A DNA stretch of 7,649 bases. It comes from Desulfuromonadales bacterium C00003068 (GTDB lineage Bacteria; Desulfobacterota; Desulfuromonadia; Desulfuromonadales; Desulfuromonadaceae). This document shows, in pieces, positions 1 to 6,688 of the stretch. Under the pieces are notes generated by a model. The model worked only from the letters and a program-made list of their open reading frames with translations, was not told the DNA's origin and did no database searches. The stretch is taken from positions 1 through 7,649 of the forward strand of contig MAXR01000008.1 in NCBI GenBank assembly GCA_001751155.1, written 5' to 3'. A program made the translations under genes and the position numbers. Each line of letters begins with the position of its first letter. Position 1 is the first letter of the stretch.

Positions 1-1615
1 AGTGTGCCGTAAGCAGGGGGACGGCAATCACTTGTTTGTTCAATTTCTTACCTTGCTGGACAATGATAATAAAAAATCACGTAATCAATCACTGGTTAAA
101 TGGGGCGATCAGTTTAATCAGCTCTTAAATCAGCTTGGTTGGCCGGGTGATCGATCCTTGACGAGTGACGACTATCAAGCGTTGTCGGCGTGGCGAGATA
201 AATTGGTGCCCGCTCTAGCCGCACTTAATGTCGTTCATGGTGATACGAATCGGACAACGGCATTAACGATGTTGCGTAAGCTCGCCACAGAGCAACTGTT
301 TCAGCCGAAAGCGCAAGATGACCGTTTGCATGTGACGGGAATTCTCGAAACAGCTGGTCTCCATTTTGATGCCATTTGGGTGACGGGCCTCACCGACCAA
401 ATCCTGCCAGGGCGAGTTCAGCATAACCCCTTCATCCCTACGGTGGTGCAACGTCATTTCCAAATGCCCCATTCGAGTATTGAGCACGAACATCACTATG
501 CACAGGTGACAATTGATCGATTAAGTTGCTCAGCTTCACAGGTGGTTTTAAGTCACCCTGCTGGTGATGGTGTGGTGTCGTTTCCACCGAGTCCTTTTAT
601 CCCCGCTAATATTCACTGTTTAACGAGTCAGCAACAGGATGAAATAACGGCATTGGAGGGTGATGATCAAGGGGCTGAGATAACGCTGGAATCACTTTGT
701 GATGAGGTGGGCTGTGAGTTAGTTTTGGGTGATCACCCTTACGAAGTTGCGGGCGGCACCAGTGTGTTGAAAGATCAGGCGTTGTGTCCATTTCGCGCCT
801 ATGCTCACCATCAATTAAAGGTGCGTGCATTAGAAACGCCGCAAACGGGGATTGATAATCGTGTTCGTGGCGACTTGATCCATAAAGTGTGCGAACGATT
901 TTGGACTGAGGTGACAACACATCGCCAGTTATGCGCAATGACAGATGATGAACTGTTGCAATGTATTAAACAGTTGACTGACGAGGTGTTAGATCAGGCG
1001 CGGTTGAATGATCAAGCGAAAGAGTTGCTGTCGATTGAGAGGACACGCTTAACAACATTATTGTTTGAATGGATCAGTTGTTTTGAACGTCAACGTCAAC
1101 CTTTTACGGTTGTTGCGGTTGAGCAGCGGCAACAGGTACAGGTTGGTCCGCTATTGTTGACGGCGGTGCCTGATCGCGTTGATTGTTTAGATGGCCAGAG
1201 CGGCTGTGTGGTGATCGATTATAAGAGCGGTATGGTTAAAAATAGTGATCTGATCGGTGAGACGTTGCTCGAACCACAGTTACCTATCTACGCATTAAAG
1301 GGACTTGATCAGCATCAGCAGCAAATTGTTGCGGTGGTGTTTGCTCAAATTCGTTCGGGCGAATGTGCATTTAAGGGGGTTGCTGCTGACGATGATGTGA
1401 TGCCACGGGTTAAGTCTGTTGCCAAGAGTGCTGCGGTTAAGCGCGGTATTGATGATTGGCCCACTTTGCTCGATGATTGGGATCGCCAGTTAGATCAATT
1501 GGCACATGATTTTTCTAACGCCCAGGCGAAAGTGAATCCTGTTGCAAAAAGCGCTTGTCAGTTTTGTGATTTAGCGCGGCTGTGTCGAATTGCTGAGTGT
1601 GAGGAGAGTTGCTGA
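1..1615 (+). CDS. AddB-like PD-(D/E)XK nuclease subunit (5'-truncated by window edge)
   Basis: This is the C-terminal part of an AddB-like DNA repair nuclease, the partner of the AddA-like helicase encoded next. The reading frame is open from the window edge, so the true start lies upstream. The GTG at base 2 is an internal valine codon, not a credible start. Numbering residues from that codon, 111-200 resemble the degenerate C-terminal helicase-like region of AddB (LETAGLHFDAIWVTGL, then NPFIP). Residues 262-528 form the nuclease: H294, D391 in VPDRVD, D406 and K408 in VIDYKSG, and Q426-Y430 (QLPIY) match the PD-(D/E)XK catalytic set. C262 (CPFRAY) with C519, C522 and C528 (C-x2-C-x5-C) matches the AddB 4Fe-4S staple. 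Two further cysteines, C533 and C537, end the protein. The family as I know it is about 900 residues, so roughly 40% is missing to the left. It probably acts in the cytoplasm in double-strand break end resection. The role is inferred from homology. Confidence 0.88.
   Translation, partial: VCRKQGDGNHLFVQFLTLLDNDNKKSRNQSLVKWGDQFNQLLNQLGWPGDRSLTSDDYQALSAWRDKLVPALAALNVVHGDTNRTTALTMLRKLATEQLFQPKAQDDRLHVTGILETAGLHFDAIWVTGLTDQILPGRVQHNPFIPTVVQRHFQMPHSSIEHEHHYAQVTIDRLSCSASQVVLSHPAGDGVVSFPPSPFIPANIHCLTSQQQDEITALEGDDQGAEITLESLCDEVGCELVLGDHPYEVAGGTSVLKDQALCPFRAYAHHQLKVRALETPQTGIDNRVRGDLIHKVCERFWTEVTTHRQLCAMTDDELLQCIKQLTDEVLDQARLNDQAKELLSIERTRLTTLLFEWISCFERQRQPFTVVAVEQRQQVQVGPLLLTAVPDRVDCLDGQSGCVVIDYKSGMVKNSDLIGETLLEPQLPIYALKGLDQHQQQIVAVVFAQIRSGECAFKGVAADDDVMPRVKSVAKSAAVKRGIDDWPTLLDDWDRQLDQLAHDFSNAQAKVNPVAKSACQFCDLARLCRIAECEESC
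1601..1606 (+). promoter_or_regulatory. Ribosome binding site for the AddA-like gene
   Basis: GAGGAG lies 8 bases before the ATG at 1615, inside the last codons of the AddB-like gene. This spacing favours ATG 1615 over the in-frame TTG at 1609, which would sit only two bases from the site. The upstream TGA (1613-1615) shares one base with the ATG, an arrangement typical of translational coupling. Confidence 0.75.
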
Positions 1616-4600
1616 TGGCTGCGCTAGAATTGTCAGATTTGGACCAACGTCGTCAAGCTGTCGACCCAGAGTTGTCGTGCATCGTTCGCGCCCCAGCGGG
1701 GTCGGGCAAAACCGAACTGTTGATTCAACGGCTGTTAGCTTTGCTTGGCCGAGTTGAGCGTCCCGATGAGATTTTAGCCATCACTTTTACCCGTAAGGCG
1801 GCTGCCGAAATGCGTCAGCGCGTTCTTTTGGCGCTACAACAGGGTCAACAATTCCTCGACGGTAATGAGGGGATTGTTGAAGAGGCGGATCACCAACGAC
1901 AAACGCGACAACTCGCCTGTGCGGTATTGGAGCGAGATCGTGAGCTGGGCTGGCATCTTTTACATCATCCTGATCAACTTCAAATCCAAACCATTGACAG
2001 TTTTAATGCCGCCTTAATTCGCAGAATGCCGTGGCTGACACGCATGGGTGGTTTACCACAAGTCAGTATGATGCCTAATCAGCTTTATCGTGAAGCGGTG
2101 GCTGAGGTGATCCATTTACACCATGAGACTGAGGTTGTTAATGATGCGGTACGCCAATTATTGATCCACTTAGATAATCGTGCAGACATTTTAGAGCAGT
2201 TGTTGATGCAGCTATTGTCACGGCGCGATCAATGGCTGCGCCACGTGTTGGGCGATACTGGCCAACAGCGTCAACAGCTTGAAAAGGGTTTGGCGCATAT
2301 CGTGTCAGGTTCACTTCAGAAGATACGAGCCACCCTTGACCCCGCGTTGCAGCAAGAGTTGCTGGTGCTTGGCGCTTTTGCCGCTCAACATTGCCCAAAA
2401 CCTGAAAAACCACTGTGCGCGTTAGCACAGATTGAATCGTTTCCCGATGCCTCAGCCGATCAGCTCCATGTGTGGCAAGGGTTTGCCGATCTATTGTTGA
2501 CGGCGGATGGCCAGTGGCGAAAACGGTGTGATAAAAATGGTGGTTTTCCGGCGGGGACAAAAGAGCCGTTTGCGTCGATGAAAAAACGGATGGTGGCTCT
2601 GCTGCAAACATTACGCGATGATGGCTATAGTGCCGATCTGTGGTCTGTTGTGCGGGCATTACCTGCGCCGCAGTACTCTCAGCAGCAATGGTTGATTCTT
2701 GAGGCGCTGTTCACCTTGCTACCGCAAGCTGTGGCGCAATTGTGGTTGGTGTTTAGTCGCAAGAGCGAGGTGGATTTCGTTGAAATCGCCCTCAAGGCTC
2801 GGCAAGCGTTGGTGGATAGTGGTAATCCTACTGAACAGTTATTGATGTTGGACCATCAAGTTCAACATATTTTGATCGATGAGTTTCAGGACACATCATG
2901 GTTACAGTTCGATTTGTTAAAAACATTGATTTCAGGTTGGCAAATTGATGAGGGGCGTAGCTTGTTTGTTGTTGGCGACCCGATGCAGTCGATCTATCGC
3001 TTTAGGGAAGCGGAGGTTGGCTTGTTTTTGCAAGCAACCGCCAACGGTGTAGAAGACTATCCTTTGCAACCACTGCAATTGAGCGCTAACTTCCGTTCTC
3101 AGCAAGGGCTTGTTGACTGGGTAAATCGCTGGTTCCCAACCATTCTACCGCAGCGTGAAGATTCTGGCACTGGTGCGGTTTGTTACGCACATGCGCAACC
3201 TGTGCTTCCAGATGCCGCTGGCGATGCCGTGCAGGTGTTTGCTCAACGGGGGCGCGATGATGAAGGGGAGGGGGAGGAGCTATGCACATTAATTCAACAG
3301 CTCCTTCAGCAGTCTGAAGATCAAAGCATTGCGATCCTTGTTCGTTCGCGGCCCCACTTACGTTGTATTTTAGCGGCGTTGCGTGATGCCGGTATCCCTT
3401 ATCAGGCGCAAAATGTCGACCCCTTAGCTAGCCGCCCAGTGATATCTGATTTGGTGGCCTTGGTTCGCGCGCTGTTGCATCGTGCCGATCATTTAAGCTG
3501 GATGACCGTATTGCGTGCCCCATGGTGTGGTGTTCGGCTTGCCGATCTAATATTTTTTCAGGGCCAAAACGGTTTATCAATGCTCGAAATGATCAGCGAT
3601 GATGCGCTGTTGGCCCAACTTTCTGAAGATGGTCAGTTGCGAGTGCGTGCGTTACGTGAGCCGTTGCTGCACGCACTAGAGAAGCGGGGCCGTTGTCCGT
3701 TACGTGAAATGATTGAAGAAACATGGTTGGCGTTGCAAGGCCCTGATTGTTATAGCAAGGCGGCATGTCGCGATGTTGAACAACTATTTCTGTTGCTGGA
3801 TAAGCTGGATTGTGGAGGTGATCTACAGAGCTTTGAGCAGCTCGATGAAGAGCTTGATGGTCTTTTTTCCGTCAATGAAACATTGAACGACTGTCGTGTT
3901 CAGGTGATGACGATCCATAAATCTAAAGGACTCGAATTCGATCATGTCATTTTACCCGGTCTTGGTCGTCGTCCACGTGGTGAAGAGAAGACCCTTTTGC
4001 GTTGGCAGGAACATCCTGAATGTGGCTTGTTGTTAGCGCCGATTGCGGCCCGTGGTGATTCCAAAGATGATCCGATATATGATTTGTTGGGTAGGGTTGA
4101 ACAGGAAAAATCAACGTATGAAGTTGCTCGGTTACTATATGTCGCCGTGACGAGGGCGAAACGCCATCTTTATCTTTCTGGCCATGCGGACTTCAATCAA
4201 GATGATCTGCCGCGGCCAGCAAAAGGCTCGCTACTGGAAAAATTATGGCCAGCTGTTGAGTCTCACTTTGATGAGATTGAAGCGGTAGATTATCGTCCTG
4301 AACGAGGTGTTCAAAATCTGTTACATCGATTGCCAGAAGCGACAGTTGTTGCGCGCAGTGAAGTGCTTAGTGGGGTACAGGAGGCATTAAGTAGGGGCGA
4401 GTTAGGGCAAGGTGTTCATGTTGGCCAGATACCTTTAGCCGAGAATCGTAACGCCGCTATCATTGGTACCATAACGCACAGTTGGCTGGAGCGCTTAGCG
4501 AAACAAGGACGTGATAGCGTGGCGCGAGATGGTATCAGAATGTGTTCACCATCAGTTGCTGCGCAACTGAGAGCGCAAGGGCTTGATGAGTTGGCAATTG

Positions 4601-5010
4601 GCGATGCGGTTGAACATATTATAATAATGTTGGAGCGCACGCTTAGCAGTGAGCGCGGGCAATGGATACTTGCCAGTCATGAACAGGCTGAGTGTGAACT
4701 GGCATTGACAGGTTACGAGCAGGGTGAGCTGGTTAACCTTATTGTTGATCGAACGTTTGTCGATCAGGGTGTGCGTTGGATTATTGATTACAAGACTTCA
4801 AAACCGTTAGCTCAACAGTCTGAGTCAGCTTTCTATGCTGATCAGTGTCAGCGTTATCGGCAACAGTTGCATCAGTATATTCTATTCCTAGAACGGTATG
4901 ATCCCATCCATCCGTGTCGCTGTGCTCTTTACTTTCCTGCTTTTGCAGGTTGGTGTGAGATGGAGGATATGGTGTCTCGATGTAGAGTGGGTCAAGGTGA
5001 GTTGTTTTGA
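1615..5010 (+). CDS. addA: AddA-like UvrD-family helicase/nuclease, double-strand break repair
   Basis: This is a complete 1131-residue helicase-nuclease, within the usual AddA length range. Its predicted role is ATP-driven unwinding and resection of broken DNA ends with the AddB-like partner, before RecA loading. Superfamily 1A motifs appear in order: Walker A APAGSGKT (26-33), Ia ITFTRKAAAEMRQR (56-69), TIDSF (126-130), Walker B LIDEFQDTS (420-428), III VVGDPMQSIYRFR (452-464), IV LSANFRS (489-495), V VMTIHKSKGLEFDHV (764-778) and VI LLYVAVTRAKRHLYL (840-854). The C-terminal nuclease is intact: H955 (GTITHSWLERL), D1045 (IVDRTF), D1058 and K1060 (IIDYKTSKP), and Q1084-Y1088. Both subunits therefore keep nuclease residues, the AddAB pattern, unlike RecBCD, which has one nuclease. 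The start is ATG 1615, set by GAGGAG 8 bases upstream. It overlaps the AddB-like stop by one base, so the two are surely one operon. The gene symbol follows family resemblance. A RecB-like name is an alternative, but the AddB-like neighbour argues for AddA. Confidence 0.9.
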   Translation: MAALELSDLDQRRQAVDPELSCIVRAPAGSGKTELLIQRLLALLGRVERPDEILAITFTRKAAAEMRQRVLLALQQGQQFLDGNEGIVEEADHQRQTRQLACAVLERDRELGWHLLHHPDQLQIQTIDSFNAALIRRMPWLTRMGGLPQVSMMPNQLYREAVAEVIHLHHETEVVNDAVRQLLIHLDNRADILEQLLMQLLSRRDQWLRHVLGDTGQQRQQLEKGLAHIVSGSLQKIRATLDPALQQELLVLGAFAAQHCPKPEKPLCALAQIESFPDASADQLHVWQGFADLLLTADGQWRKRCDKNGGFPAGTKEPFASMKKRMVALLQTLRDDGYSADLWSVVRALPAPQYSQQQWLILEALFTLLPQAVAQLWLVFSRKSEVDFVEIALKARQALVDSGNPTEQLLMLDHQVQHILIDEFQDTSWLQFDLLKTLISGWQIDEGRSLFVVGDPMQSIYRFREAEVGLFLQATANGVEDYPLQPLQLSANFRSQQGLVDWVNRWFPTILPQREDSGTGAVCYAHAQPVLPDAAGDAVQVFAQRGRDDEGEGEELCTLIQQLLQQSEDQSIAILVRSRPHLRCILAALRDAGIPYQAQNVDPLASRPVISDLVALVRALLHRADHLSWMTVLRAPWCGVRLADLIFFQGQNGLSMLEMISDDALLAQLSEDGQLRVRALREPLLHALEKRGRCPLREMIEETWLALQGPDCYSKAACRDVEQLFLLLDKLDCGGDLQSFEQLDEELDGLFSVNETLNDCRVQVMTIHKSKGLEFDHVILPGLGRRPRGEEKTLLRWQEHPECGLLLAPIAARGDSKDDPIYDLLGRVEQEKSTYEVARLLYVAVTRAKRHLYLSGHADFNQDDLPRPAKGSLLEKLWPAVESHFDEIEAVDYRPERGVQNLLHRLPEATVVARSEVLSGVQEALSRGELGQGVHVGQIPLAENRNAAIIGTITHSWLERLAKQGRDSVARDGIRMCSPSVAAQLRAQGLDELAIGDAVEHIIIMLERTLSSERGQWILASHEQAECELALTGYEQGELVNLIVDRTFVDQGVRWIIDYKTSKPLAQQSESAFYADQCQRYRQQLHQYILFLERYDPIHPCRCALYFPAFAGWCEMEDMVSRCRVGQGELF

Positions 5011-5031
5011 TCTGTGTTTCAATATAGGTTT

Positions 5032-5043
5032 ACCATGAATGGT
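5032..5043. repeat. Small dyad ACCAT-GA-ATGGT in the addA-methyltransferase gap
   Basis: Five-base inverted arms separated by two bases, 22 bases after the addA stop. It could be a short operator half-pair or chance. A possible weak promoter overlaps it (TTGATC 5007-5012, 18 bases, TACCAT 5031-5036), but both boxes match the sigma70 consensus at only four of six positions, so I do not call a promoter here. Confidence 0.3.
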
Positions 5044-5063
5044 GATCTCGCAAAAACGAATTA

Positions 5064-5078
5064 GATGGCGTTGCCATC
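5064..5078 (+). other. Perfect hairpin GATGGC-GTT-GCCATC before the methyltransferase gene
   Basis: A six-base perfect stem with a three-base loop ends 6 bases before the methyltransferase Shine-Dalgarno sequence. No T-tract follows, so it is not a standard intrinsic terminator. CCAT inside the right arm (5074-5077) could instead pair with ATGG at 5083-5086, which overlaps the Shine-Dalgarno sequence. The two foldings are mutually exclusive. Any regulatory role is inference. Confidence 0.4.
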
Positions 5079-5084
5079 ATGAAT

Positions 5085-5088
5085 GGAG
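5085..5088 (+). promoter_or_regulatory. Ribosome binding site deciding the methyltransferase start
   Basis: GGAG sits 6 bases before ATG 5095. The earlier in-frame ATG at 5083 overlaps this site and has no Shine-Dalgarno sequence of its own, so ATG 5095 (protein begins MAKGKNF) is the likely start. Confidence 0.7.
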
Positions 5089-5094
5089 TGTGAA

Positions 5095-5721
5095 ATGGCA
5101 AAGGGAAAGAATTTTAGTGCTGTGGCGAAAACTTGGGATGAGAAACCGCAACGGGTTAAACTCGCCGCAGCTGTTGCAACGGCGATTAGCGAGAATATTC
5201 CATTAAACCGACAGATGGAAGCACTTGAATTTGGCAGTGGGACAGGATTGGTCACATTCCATCTGCACCAACAGTTAAAGCATGTGACGGCGATGGATAA
5301 TGCCGCTGGTATGCTAACCGTTGTAGAGGAAAAAGCTCTGGCTGCCAATGTTGATAATGTCACCACGCGTCATAATGACACTACGATTCCATCTCTTGCT
5401 CCCGAAAGTTATGACCTCATATTCAGTTCAATGGTGCTGCATCATGTTGGTGATATTGATTCAACTCTAAAAGCATTAATTGCTGGGCTCAAAGCAGGTG
5501 GTGTTTTAGTTCTTGCTGATCTGGCTTTGGAAGATGGTAGCTTTCACGATAATGATCAGGGTGTTGAACACCATGGTGTGGATCCTGTGTGTCTCATTGA
5601 TCAACTTCACGAAATGGGGTTGATGAACGCACAGTCAGTTATTGTTCACCGTATTGTTAAGCAGCGAGGATTGGAACAGCACACATATCCAGTTTTTCTT
5701 GTATGGGCCTATAAAGAATAA
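5095..5721 (+). CDS. Class I SAM-dependent methyltransferase, substrate unknown
   Basis: A 208-residue cytoplasmic methyltransferase of the UbiE/Methyltransf_11-like group. Motif I is LEFGSGTGLVT (44-54), the glycine-rich loop that binds S-adenosylmethionine. D68 in AMDNAAGML is the acidic residue at the end of strand 2 expected to contact the ribose. YDLIFSSMVLHHVGD (106-120) is the strand 4 motif with the typical LHH. LKAGGVLVLADLALEDGSFH (132-151) is the post-motif strand and loop. There is no signal peptide or membrane segment. The acceptor cannot be read from the sequence: this fold modifies quinones, small molecules or proteins, and the histidine-rich stretch VEHHGVD (157-163) does not settle it. 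It lies 84 bases after addA, so it could be read through or have its own promoter. It converges with fxsA. A link to DNA repair is not supported by anything beyond proximity. Confidence 0.85.
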   Translation: MAKGKNFSAVAKTWDEKPQRVKLAAAVATAISENIPLNRQMEALEFGSGTGLVTFHLHQQLKHVTAMDNAAGMLTVVEEKALAANVDNVTTRHNDTTIPSLAPESYDLIFSSMVLHHVGDIDSTLKALIAGLKAGGVLVLADLALEDGSFHDNDQGVEHHGVDPVCLIDQLHEMGLMNAQSVIVHRIVKQRGLEQHTYPVFLVWAYKE

Positions 5722-5738
5722 TCAGATCACGAGATCAC

Positions 5739-6134
5739 TTATTGGCGGTAATGGATATGAACTTGACCAGTTTCTACCATTCGTTTGAGCCACTTTCTCG
5801 TTAATTCCTTAATTAGTGTTCGTGTCACAGGTAGCAAGAGGCTGAAGCCAATTAGGTCTGTAACGAATCCTGGTGTTAAGAGGGTGATCCCTCCAGCTAA
5901 AATCATGGCACCATCCAATAGTTCTTCTGTCGGCATTTCACCCTTTTGTAGAGCAATCTGAATTTTTTTAGCCGTATCACTGCCTTGGGTGCGTGCGAGG
6001 TAAGCTCCCGCAATACCAGTCAAAAATATTAAACTAATGGTTGGCCATAACCCAATGAGTTCACCGGCCTCTAAAAGTACGTAGATTTCAACGATTGGGA
6101 CGGAAATGAAGAGAATTAGGAGTTTTATGAACAT
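5739..6134 (-). CDS. fxsA: FxsA-like inner-membrane protein
   Basis: A 131-residue hydrophobic protein of the FxsA/YtzA family. In E. coli, overproduced FxsA relieves the exclusion of phage T7 by the F plasmid, acting with the F protein PifA; its normal cellular role is not established. Three membrane stretches are visible: residues 2-20 (LLILFISVPIVEIYVLL region), 29-47 (starting at LWPTISLIFL) and about 76-102. The last contains LTPGFVTDLIG, the counterpart of the conserved LPGFxTD motif. A short basic tail (KELTRKWLKR) follows and probably lies in the cytoplasm. The start is ATG at 6134-6132, because AAGAGG upstream ends 5 bases before it. The GTG at 6140 would overlap that site and add only two residues. 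It is a single gene facing the methyltransferase with 17 bases between their stops. Confidence 0.88.
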   Translation of the reverse strand: MFIKLLILFISVPIVEIYVLLEAGELIGLWPTISLIFLTGIAGAYLARTQGSDTAKKIQIALQKGEMPTEELLDGAMILAGGITLLTPGFVTDLIGFSLLLPVTRTLIKELTRKWLKRMVETGQVHIHYRQ

Positions 6135-6139
6135 TTTCA

Positions 6140-6145
6140 CCTCTT
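6140..6145 (-). promoter_or_regulatory. Ribosome binding site for fxsA
   Basis: On the minus strand AAGAGG occupies 6145-6140, followed by TGAAA and then ATG at 6134. Its overlap with the GTG at 6140 makes that codon unlikely as the start. Confidence 0.65.
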
Positions 6146-6170
6146 TAGTGTGTAGGTTTTAATTTAAATA

Positions 6171-6184
6171 TACCCTCTAGGGTA
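6171..6184. repeat. Perfect dyad TACCCT-CT-AGGGTA upstream of fxsA
   Basis: Two six-base inverted arms with a two-base centre, about 37 bases before the fxsA start codon and between it and the candidate fxsA promoter. It could be an operator for a dimeric repressor acting in the fxsA leader. Which regulator binds cannot be read from the sequence. Confidence 0.4.
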
Positions 6185-6237
6185 CTGAATCGTGCGATTT
6201 TCAAAATGAAATCACCAAAGCAGTTTAACTTACTGAA

Positions 6238-6266
6238 ATTATAGAGTTAATAATGTTGCCTAAAAA
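6238..6266 (-). promoter_or_regulatory. Candidate sigma70 promoter for fxsA
   Basis: On the minus strand a perfect TATAAT (6243-6238) is preceded, after 17 bases, by TTTTTA (6266-6261), which matches the -35 consensus at only three of six positions. Transcription would begin near 6231, giving a leader of about 97 bases that contains the TACCCT/AGGGTA dyad. Confidence 0.35.
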
Positions 6267-6275
6267 ATGTGCAAA

Positions 6276-6353
6276 ATGATGAGAGGTGATTTTTACGCCG
6301 AATCAAGGACATCATTAACAGCTTTACTAACAGGTTATCAACAGCTTTTGTGA
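6276..6353 (+). CDS. Possible 25-codon small ORF, unproven
   Basis: ATG at 6276 (or 6279) opens a 25-residue frame, MMRGDFYAESRTSLTALLTGYQQLL, ending in TGA at 6351-6353, about 20 bases before a terminator-like hairpin. The composition is protein-like and not low-complexity, which is why I list it. Against it, there is no convincing Shine-Dalgarno sequence and no clear promoter, and a frame this short is easily produced by chance. I recognise no family. It may equally be part of an untranslated small RNA, or nothing. Confidence 0.15.
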   Translation: MMRGDFYAESRTSLTALLTGYQQLL

Positions 6354-6373
6354 GTAAAATCCTAAGTGTCCTG

Positions 6374-6393
6374 AACTGTGTCAGTTTTTTTTT
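6374..6393 (+). terminator. Weak rho-independent terminator-like hairpin with nine Ts
   Basis: AACTG (6374-6378), loop TGT, then CAGTT (6382-6386) make a five-base stem running into nine consecutive Ts (6385-6393). The stem is short and poor in GC, so termination would be weak. No recognised + strand gene lies upstream, because the methyltransferase and fxsA converge 650 bases away. If real, it implies a short + strand transcript within the gap. Confidence 0.3.
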
Positions 6394-6569
6394 GTCAAGG
6401 AATATATCTAATATTTGTCCGTTTTTTTATTGCCAGTTTTGCTGTTTTTGGCATGCCGCAGTAACGTTGCATAGTTGATCCAAATGTGGCGTATATAGCC
6501 AAATCAAATTCAATATAATGAAATTGTCATTTGTCTAGCATTGGAGCCGTCGTTACAATCTTGTTTATA

Positions 6570-6595
6570 TGATAATTACTAATTGTTATTTATCA
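6570..6595. repeat. AT-rich nested dyad TGATAA-N14-TTATCA upstream of the yceD promoter
   Basis: Outer arms TGATAA (6570-6575) and TTATCA (6590-6595) enclose an inner symmetric AATTA-C-TAATT (6574-6584). It ends 35 bases before the yceD -35 box, a position suited to an activator site or an AT-rich upstream element. The GATAAT/TTATC flavour recalls Fur-type sites, but the spacing does not fit the 19-base Fur consensus well. Confidence 0.3.
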
Positions 6596-6630
6596 AGGTG
6601 TTGTTTGTTGTTTTAATCACGGGTTTTAAC

Positions 6631-6658
6631 TTGACAAAAAGAGGGCAATAACTATACT
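6631..6658 (+). promoter_or_regulatory. Strong sigma70-type promoter for yceD-rpmF-plsX
   Basis: TTGACA (6631-6636) is a perfect -35 box. After 16 bases comes TATACT (6653-6658), a five-of-six -10 box. Transcription would start near 6665, about 24 bases before the yceD ATG. This is the best promoter in the window and fits housekeeping expression of the ribosome/phospholipid cluster. Confidence 0.8.
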
Positions 6659-6688
6659 GGCCGCTTTCTCTAATCTTAGGTTCATACA

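Larger units (their letters stand above)
6141..6688. other. AT-rich intergenic region between divergent fxsA and yceD, no recognised gene
   Basis: About 550 bases with clearly lower GC than the flanking genes. It contains a dyad and a candidate promoter on the fxsA side, a 25-codon ORF followed by a weak terminator-like hairpin, an AT-rich dyad, and a strong promoter next to yceD. Smaller symmetric pieces are also present: GGCATGCC at 6450-6457, TGCCA/TGGCA arms at 6431-6435 and 6449-6453, and TGGC/GCCA arms at 6487-6490 and 6498-6501. I saw no tRNA, no riboswitch that I recognise and no insertion-sequence ends. Both genes plausibly need upstream control regions, but that does not obviously require this length. 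Confidence 0.7.

Noticed and set aside
263..938. Two - strand frames of 77 and 110 codons within the AddB-like gene
   Set aside because: They are antisense shadows of a well-supported coding frame, without domains or ribosome sites.
2138..2659. A 173-codon open frame on the - strand inside the AddA-like gene
   Set aside because: It lies wholly within a coding frame rich in conserved helicase sequence. Its protein is composed of unlikely H/P/T-rich stretches, and it has no recognisable domain.
5083..5094. ATG at 5083 as the methyltransferase start
   Set aside because: It overlaps the GGAG that serves ATG 5095 and has no ribosome site of its own.
5061..5366. A 101-codon open frame on the - strand over the methyltransferase start
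   Set aside because: It is the antisense shadow of the SAM-binding region, with no recognisable family.
6335..6343. TTATCAACA, one mismatch from a DnaA box
   Set aside because: A single imperfect copy with no cluster of boxes, no dnaA/dnaN neighbourhood and no AT-rich unwinding repeats does not support an origin.
6511..6520. A perfect TATAAT on the + strand at 6514-6519
   Set aside because: No -35 box lies at 16-18 bases upstream, and the much better promoter at 6631-6658 explains yceD expression.
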